Assembly (NCBI GenBank): GCA_964352475.1
Contig: CAYGSL010000018.1
Location: 16,227 to 80,226, forward strand
Origin: JAUIET01 sp964352475
Lineage (GTDB): Bacteria > Pseudomonadota > Gammaproteobacteria > Pseudomonadales > JAUIET01
Direction of reading: 5' to 3'
Length of the DNA stretch: 64,000 bases
A program made the position numbers and the translations under genes. A model generated the notes under the pieces. It did not search any database. It had not been told where the DNA came from and saw nothing but the letters and a program-made list of their open reading frames with translations. The stretch's first letter is position 1. The number at the start of each line of letters is the position of its first letter. This document shows positions 62,873-64,000 of this stretch, one piece after another.

Positions 62873-63946
62873 ATGTACAAAACCTTCCAGGCTCAAACGC
62901 TGCACTATTTCAGCCGTCCTCACAGCGGTGTGCCGAAATCTCCGGTTGAGAGCATCGCGGCGTGGCGCGCTGAAGACATGCGCGATGAGCGCCACTGGAG
63001 TTACACGCTGAATGATCAGCAGCGCTCAGAGATTGAAGTAGCGGTATCTAGAGCGAGCAAAGACCATAAAAGCCTGCACCAGCGACAAGCCATGGATTTG
63101 CCGCTGCCAGGCCTGCAGCCGCTCATAGAACAATGGCGAGAGAAGCTAAAATCGGGTTTGGGTGTGCAGAGAATACGCGGTGTTCCAATTGAAAATTGGA
63201 ACACTGAGCAGCAATATTTGTTCTACTGGTGTTTTGGCCAACAACTTGGTGTGGCTGGCGCGCAAAACCGGCATGATGAGTTATTGGGCCATGTCAGAGA
63301 CGATGGTTCGGATGTAGACGACCCATCGGTTAGACAATACCGTACAAACTCAGCGATTCCTTTTCATTGTGATGCGGCTGATGTGGTTGGGCTGTTATGT
63401 CTGAAAACTGCAAAGCAGGGTGGCGATAGTCGATTGGTCAGCTCAGTGACTGTTTTCAATGAAATGCAACGCAGAGACCCGGAGCTTGCGAAGGTAATGT
63501 TCGGTGTTTTTCCATTGGATTCGCACCAGGAGGGCGGAACCTTTAGCCTGCCGATCAAACCATGTCGGTTTTATAACGGAGAGCTTCGTACCTTTGGTCA
63601 TAGCCATTACTTTCGAACGGCGCAGCGCTATCCTCATATTAACTTAACTGAGCGTCAGATTGAGGCTTTAGCGCTTTATGATGAAATTAGCGAATCGCCC
63701 GAGTTCTACATTGATATGACGCTTGAGCCTGGGGATATTCAGTTAGTGTCCAATCATACGGTGCTGCACAGTCGAACGGATTATGTTGATCATGATGATG
63801 AGGAGCAGAAACGTCATCTTCTTCGTTTGTGGATTTCTTTGCCGCAGGATGATTCTTTTTTTGCGCGGTGTTTGAGGTTCAAGGAGCGGCTTGGATTGAT
63901 TCGCTCTGTTGTTTTCGAGCGGTTAAGGTTTCGTTTTGATTCCTAA
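62873..63946 (+). CDS. TauD/TfdA-family 2-oxoglutarate dioxygenase
   Basis: A 357-residue Fe(II)/2-oxoglutarate dioxygenase. The metal pair is His-x-Asp in IPFHCDAADVVGLLC at about 165-167, the distal His is in SNHTVLHSRTDY at about 305, and the 2-oxoglutarate Arg in RHLLRLWIS. It differs clearly from the TauD-type protein at 14810. It is divergent from the amidohydrolase operon (73-bp gap), suggesting shared control. The last 54 bp of the window after its stop show no feature. Confidence 0.9.
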   Translation: MYKTFQAQTLHYFSRPHSGVPKSPVESIAAWRAEDMRDERHWSYTLNDQQRSEIEVAVSRASKDHKSLHQRQAMDLPLPGLQPLIEQWREKLKSGLGVQRIRGVPIENWNTEQQYLFYWCFGQQLGVAGAQNRHDELLGHVRDDGSDVDDPSVRQYRTNSAIPFHCDAADVVGLLCLKTAKQGGDSRLVSSVTVFNEMQRRDPELAKVMFGVFPLDSHQEGGTFSLPIKPCRFYNGELRTFGHSHYFRTAQRYPHINLTERQIEALALYDEISESPEFYIDMTLEPGDIQLVSNHTVLHSRTDYVDHDDEEQKRHLLRLWISLPQDDSFFARCLRFKERLGLIRSVVFERLRFRFDS

Positions 63947-64000
63947 TGAGAAGGGGTGTTTTTTGTCGGACATGTTTTGTTGGGTCAAGACCGGCGAGAA

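Noticed and set aside
1..64000. tRNA, rRNA, CRISPR array, prophage or plasmid functions
   Set aside because: No cloverleaf or rRNA stretch, spaced repeat array, integrase, phage structural or replication gene was seen on either strand by reading; a tRNAscan or Infernal run would be decisive.

Overview
The window looks like a stretch of chromosome from a marine, heterotrophic, Gram-negative gammaproteobacterium. This is inferred from gene style, not a database match. It holds two TonB-dependent receptors, Tat and lipoprotein signals, an RND efflux pair, a LytS/LytR-type two-component system, taurine and uronate catabolism and an arylsulfatase. The sequence is a draft scaffold: a run of exactly 100 N interrupts the RND transporter. 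I found no rRNA, tRNA, CRISPR array, transposase or prophage gene.

Layout. (1) 1-3311: a TonB receptor cut by the window edge and an AraC-type regulator, with two 12-bp direct repeats 21 bp apart between them. (2) 3391-8754: a tightly coupled operon of Tat-exported amidase, malonate transporter MadL/MadM, SDR dehydrogenase, a CrtC/AttH-like protein and an HD-domain protein. (3) 8770-14795: IorAB-type molybdenum hydroxylase, CitE-like lyase, MFS transporter, NnrU and DUF2007 proteins. (4) 14810-18712: TauD-type dioxygenase and NTF2-like protein, divergent from a PLP phospho-lyase-like enzyme and its small-molecule kinase partner. (5) 18721-28921: membrane protein, LytTR membrane regulator and TetR, divergent from an uptake/catabolic block of NTF2 lipoprotein, spermidine-dehydrogenase-like flavoprotein, TonB receptor, sulfatase and PhyH dioxygenase. 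(6) 28918-36611: MBL hydrolase, RND pump and LytSR pair. (7) 36867-52999: the sulfonate block. (8) 53165-56989: uronate catabolism (sugar isomerase/epimerase, uxaC, uxuB-like). (9) 57254-63946: amidohydrolase, acylating aldehyde dehydrogenase, AGCS symporter and 2-oxoglutarate oxygenase, divergent from a second TauD-type enzyme.

The sulfonate block reads as one route. Tpa transaminates taurine to sulfoacetaldehyde under TauR control. Xsc splits it to acetyl phosphate and sulfite. SoeABC oxidises the sulfite at the cytoplasmic side of the membrane, and a SulP anion transporter whose start lies inside soeC could move the sulfate. Unexpectedly, a CobS-like AAA+ ATPase and a CobT-like VWA protein are translationally coupled to xsc with no cobalamin gene nearby. 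A further find is a pair of 112-bp structured repeats (34591-34702 and 36724-36835). They share a 52-nt core but have unrelated, self-complementary 30-bp arms, which suggests selection for folded structure.
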